From positions 1,426,001 through 1,490,000 of the forward strand of contig NZ_CP083952.1 of the NCBI RefSeq assembly GCF_006442545.2: a stretch of DNA of 64,000 nt, in the 5' to 3' direction. The notes beneath the pieces were generated by a model, which was not told the DNA's origin, did no database searches, and was given only the letters and a program-made list of their open reading frames with translations. A program made the position numbers and the translations under genes. The stretch is from Mesorhizobium sp. B2-1-8. GTDB taxonomy: Bacteria > Pseudomonadota > Alphaproteobacteria > Rhizobiales > Rhizobiaceae. Below are positions 62,074 through 64,000 of this stretch, in pieces (the first letter of the stretch is position 1; each line of letters opens with the position of its first letter).

Positions 62074-62481
62074 ATGCATGCGAAAGTCCAGATCACCAGC
62101 AGCAACCGCTTTCAGGCTCCGGAGCGCGCTGACCGCCGCCCGAAGCTGGCGCTTCGCCAGCGTGCCAGCGACCACCCGATGGCAATGTTCATGGCGTTGG
62201 CTGCTTGCGCCTTCGCCGGCATGGCGTTCACGCCGACGGTCGGCCCAGCCTTCGCTTCGTTGAATCCGCCCGCCAACATCATCGATGGGGCGCCGACCAC
62301 GACCACGACAGCCCGCCTGCCGATGCCCGCGATCGATTTCGCCTGCAAGGGGCAGGCCTGGGGCGCCGAGAGCGTGGATTGCCTGCGCGCCATTGCCGAG
62401 CAGTCCGGAACGCACAAGGCCCGCGCGATCCGGATGATCGCCAACGCCGCGCCGCTGACCAGCACGCCCAACATCTTCTGA
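62074..62481 (+). CDS. Small protein with signal-anchor, rhizobial conserved type
   Basis: A 135-residue protein with a polar N-terminus of about 30 residues, one hydrophobic segment (MAMFMALAACAFAGMAFTP) and a periplasmic C-terminal part. That part contains a two-cysteine segment (FACKGQAWGAESVDCLRAIAEQSG) likely to form a disulfide. Three ATGs follow one another; the third (62074) has AAGGGG at the best distance. It is alone between two convergent or divergent genes. The family is not known to me. Confidence 0.7.
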   Translation: MHAKVQITSSNRFQAPERADRRPKLALRQRASDHPMAMFMALAACAFAGMAFTPTVGPAFASLNPPANIIDGAPTTTTTARLPMPAIDFACKGQAWGAESVDCLRAIAEQSGTHKARAIRMIANAAPLTSTPNIF

Positions 62482-62502
62482 TTTCTGTCTCTGGATTTGC
62501 CT

Positions 62503-62543
62503 GGCATGATCCCGAAAACCGGTTCGCGTTTGGGGATCATGCC
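62503..62543. repeat. Intergenic hairpin repeat, probable terminator
   Basis: Perfect 11-bp arms GGCATGATCCC / GGGATCATGCC with a centre containing GAAAACCGG. The layout is a relative of the dispersed rhizobial element at 24727. It lies 22 nt after a stop codon and before a convergent gene. Confidence 0.72.
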
Positions 62544-62611
62544 CTGACCTCCCCGAGCGTCCTCCAGCGCTCCCTTCGGCTCCCGCCGCGATGTCGGCCG
62601 GGGGCCTCTTT

Positions 62612-64000
62612 TTATGCTTTCAACGCGGCCTGCTCGGCAATGGTCGAAAGCACGCTGCGCACGTCCAGCGTGCTGAACGGCTTTTCGAGGATCTGTGGTC
62701 GCTGCTGCGCCGGCAAGGCTTCGATTTCAGCCTTCGCGCCGATGAGGTCGCCGGTGACCAGCACGAAGCGCCGCGCCAGGTCGGGCCGCTCGGCGAGCAG
62801 TTCGCGGTAGATAGAAATGCCTGATGTGCCGGGCATGCGCAGATCCGAAAAGACGATGTCCGGCGGCATGTGACCGCTCAAGGTGGCGGCGCCCGATTCC
62901 CATACCGGCGCGATCCGCGACTTGATGCCCATCAATTCGAGAATGTCGGACAAGGAGCCGGCGACGTCAGGCTCATCATCGATGATCAGCGCATGGCGCA
63001 GGCCGCTCGATCGTGGCTGGCTTTCGCCAGCGGCGGCGATGCCCGCCGAGATGGCCGGCAACTGGACGACGAAACGCGCGCCTCTCGGCTGCACTTCCTC
63101 GAACCAGACATTGCCGTTGTGCCGCTCGATGATGGATTTCGAAATCGACAGGCCGATCCCGGTGCCCACACCGACCGGCTTGGTGGTGAAATAGGATTCG
63201 AAAATGCGCGAACGGATGGCTTCGGGAATGCCGGGCCCGTTGTCCTCGACCGAGAAGCAGGGATTGCCCCGGTCGCCGCGGAAGCTCCGCACCTTGATCA
63301 GCCGGTCGCCGGCGATGCCAGCCAGGGCATGCTGGCTGTTGATGAGGAAATTGGCCGCCACCTGCGTCACGTGGTCGGCGTCGGCCATGGCCAGCAGGGG
63401 ACCCGGCGCGAAATCGGTGTCGATGATGATGCCGCTCGAGCGCGCGCCGTAGGCGGTCACCTCGAGAGCGGCGCGGATCACCTGGTTGAGATCGGTCTCG
63501 GTCTGCGCCGCGGGATGGAGGCGGACCATCGACAGGAAGCTCTTGACGATGCGCCCGCAGCGCTCGGCGGCGGCGCGCACTTTTTCGGCACGGACCTTGG
63601 TCTGCGGGTCCGAGGCGAATTCATGCAGCAGCGTCGATTGCGCGACCACAACCGCCAGCGGGTTGTTGAGCTCGTGCGAAACGCCCGCGAGCAGCGAGCC
63701 CATCGCAGCCATCTTCTCGTTCTGGTGCAGCTTCTCGCGCTGCCGGTTGATCTCCTCCTCGGCGCGCAGCCTCTCGCGCAAGTCGCGGATGGAGCCGAAG
63801 ATCAGCCGGCGGTCGGCGACCCGCATCTCGGTCGCCGTCAGCTCGATCGGGAAGACCTCGCCGGCGGCATTCTGCGTCACCGTCTCGAGCCGCTGGCCGA
63901 CCATCGGCGCTCCGCGGCCGGACATGTAGTCGGCGCCTGAGGCATAACCCTTGCGGTAGTATTCCGGAACGACGGTGTCGAGCAGGTCCTTGCCGAGAAT
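62612..64000 (-). CDS. PAS-containing hybrid histidine kinase, 3' part (runs off window)
   Basis: 463 codons of the C-terminal part of a kinase whose start lies beyond the window. In order: the end of a PAS domain (VFPIELTATEMRVADRRLIFGSIRDLR), a coiled linker, HisKA with the phosphoacceptor in GVSHELNNPLAVVVAQS, and HATPase with DNGPGIPE and GTGIGLSISKSI. The C-terminal receiver has an aspartate in DIVFSDLRMPGTSG. The frame continues to base 64000 without a stop. The HELNNPL histidine box resembles the NtrB/DctB group. The target regulator is unknown. Confidence 0.92.
   Translation of the reverse strand: MLGKDLLDTVVPEYYRKGYASGADYMSGRGAPMVGQRLETVTQNAAGEVFPIELTATEMRVADRRLIFGSIRDLRERLRAEEEINRQREKLHQNEKMAAMGSLLAGVSHELNNPLAVVVAQSTLLHEFASDPQTKVRAEKVRAAAERCGRIVKSFLSMVRLHPAAQTETDLNQVIRAALEVTAYGARSSGIIIDTDFAPGPLLAMADADHVTQVAANFLINSQHALAGIAGDRLIKVRSFRGDRGNPCFSVEDNGPGIPEAIRSRIFESYFTTKPVGVGTGIGLSISKSIIERHNGNVWFEEVQPRGARFVVQLPAISAGIAAAGESQPRSSGLRHALIIDDEPDVAGSLSDILELMGIKSRIAPVWESGAATLSGHMPPDIVFSDLRMPGTSGISIYRELLAERPDLARRFVLVTGDLIGAKAEIEALPAQQRPQILEKPFSTLDVRSVLSTIAEQAALKA

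Overview
The window looks like a chromosomal segment of an alphaproteobacterium of the order Rhizobiales, most likely Mesorhizobium or a close relative. The basis is the high G+C content, the tkt-gap / DUF4164-zapA neighbourhood, a complete PhyR-NepR-EcfG general stress response core, Pho boxes of the rhizobial type, and dispersed intergenic palindromes of a kind common in Mesorhizobium genomes. No phage, plasmid, insertion sequence or CRISPR array is visible.

Layout. 1-8.3 kb is housekeeping: gap (5' end only) and tkt, zapA, a 1-Cys peroxiredoxin, an ETHE1-like MBL hydrolase, rpoH, an RluD-type pseudouridine synthase and tRNA-Glu(CTC). 8.3-12 kb holds small secreted or unknown proteins. 12-22.3 kb has a 1516-residue hybrid kinase with seven PAS-like repeats, then pstSCAB-phoU-phoB behind a triple Pho box; phoR is not in the window. 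22.3-29.7 kb starts with a 62-codon remnant of a ROK regulator, then a divergent fatty acid hydroxylase/LysR pair, then the intact ROK regulator and a xylFHG-type sugar ABC transporter with two dyad operators. 29.8-40.7 kb is a general stress response neighbourhood: two HWE-type kinases, phyR, nepR, ecfG, a single-domain response regulator and a set of small envelope proteins. Nine GGAAC-N16/17-CGTT promoters lie here, with a tenth at 11.1 kb.

40.7-45.5 kb has a formylglycine-type sulfatase/phosphonate monoester hydrolase divergent from an operon resembling the Bacillus mhq genes (ring-cleaving dioxygenase-like protein, alpha/beta hydrolase), a GNAT protein and a renal-dipeptidase-type M19 peptidase. 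45.6-61.6 kb is a catabolic cluster for an amine whose identity the sequence does not give. It contains a GcvT-fold methyltransferase, three FAD oxidoreductases, a SAM methyltransferase, a BetI-like TetR regulator, two tandem PotD-like binding proteins, potABC-type transporter genes, a class III aminotransferase and a Rieske oxygenase of the betaine/carnitine demethylase type. Three of its intergenic regions share a TTGAA-N6-TTCAA dyad, which makes it look like one regulon. The window ends in the 3' part of another hybrid histidine kinase.

The two most interesting systems are the dense EcfG regulon, which includes several undescribed small proteins, and the BetI-like amine catabolic cluster.
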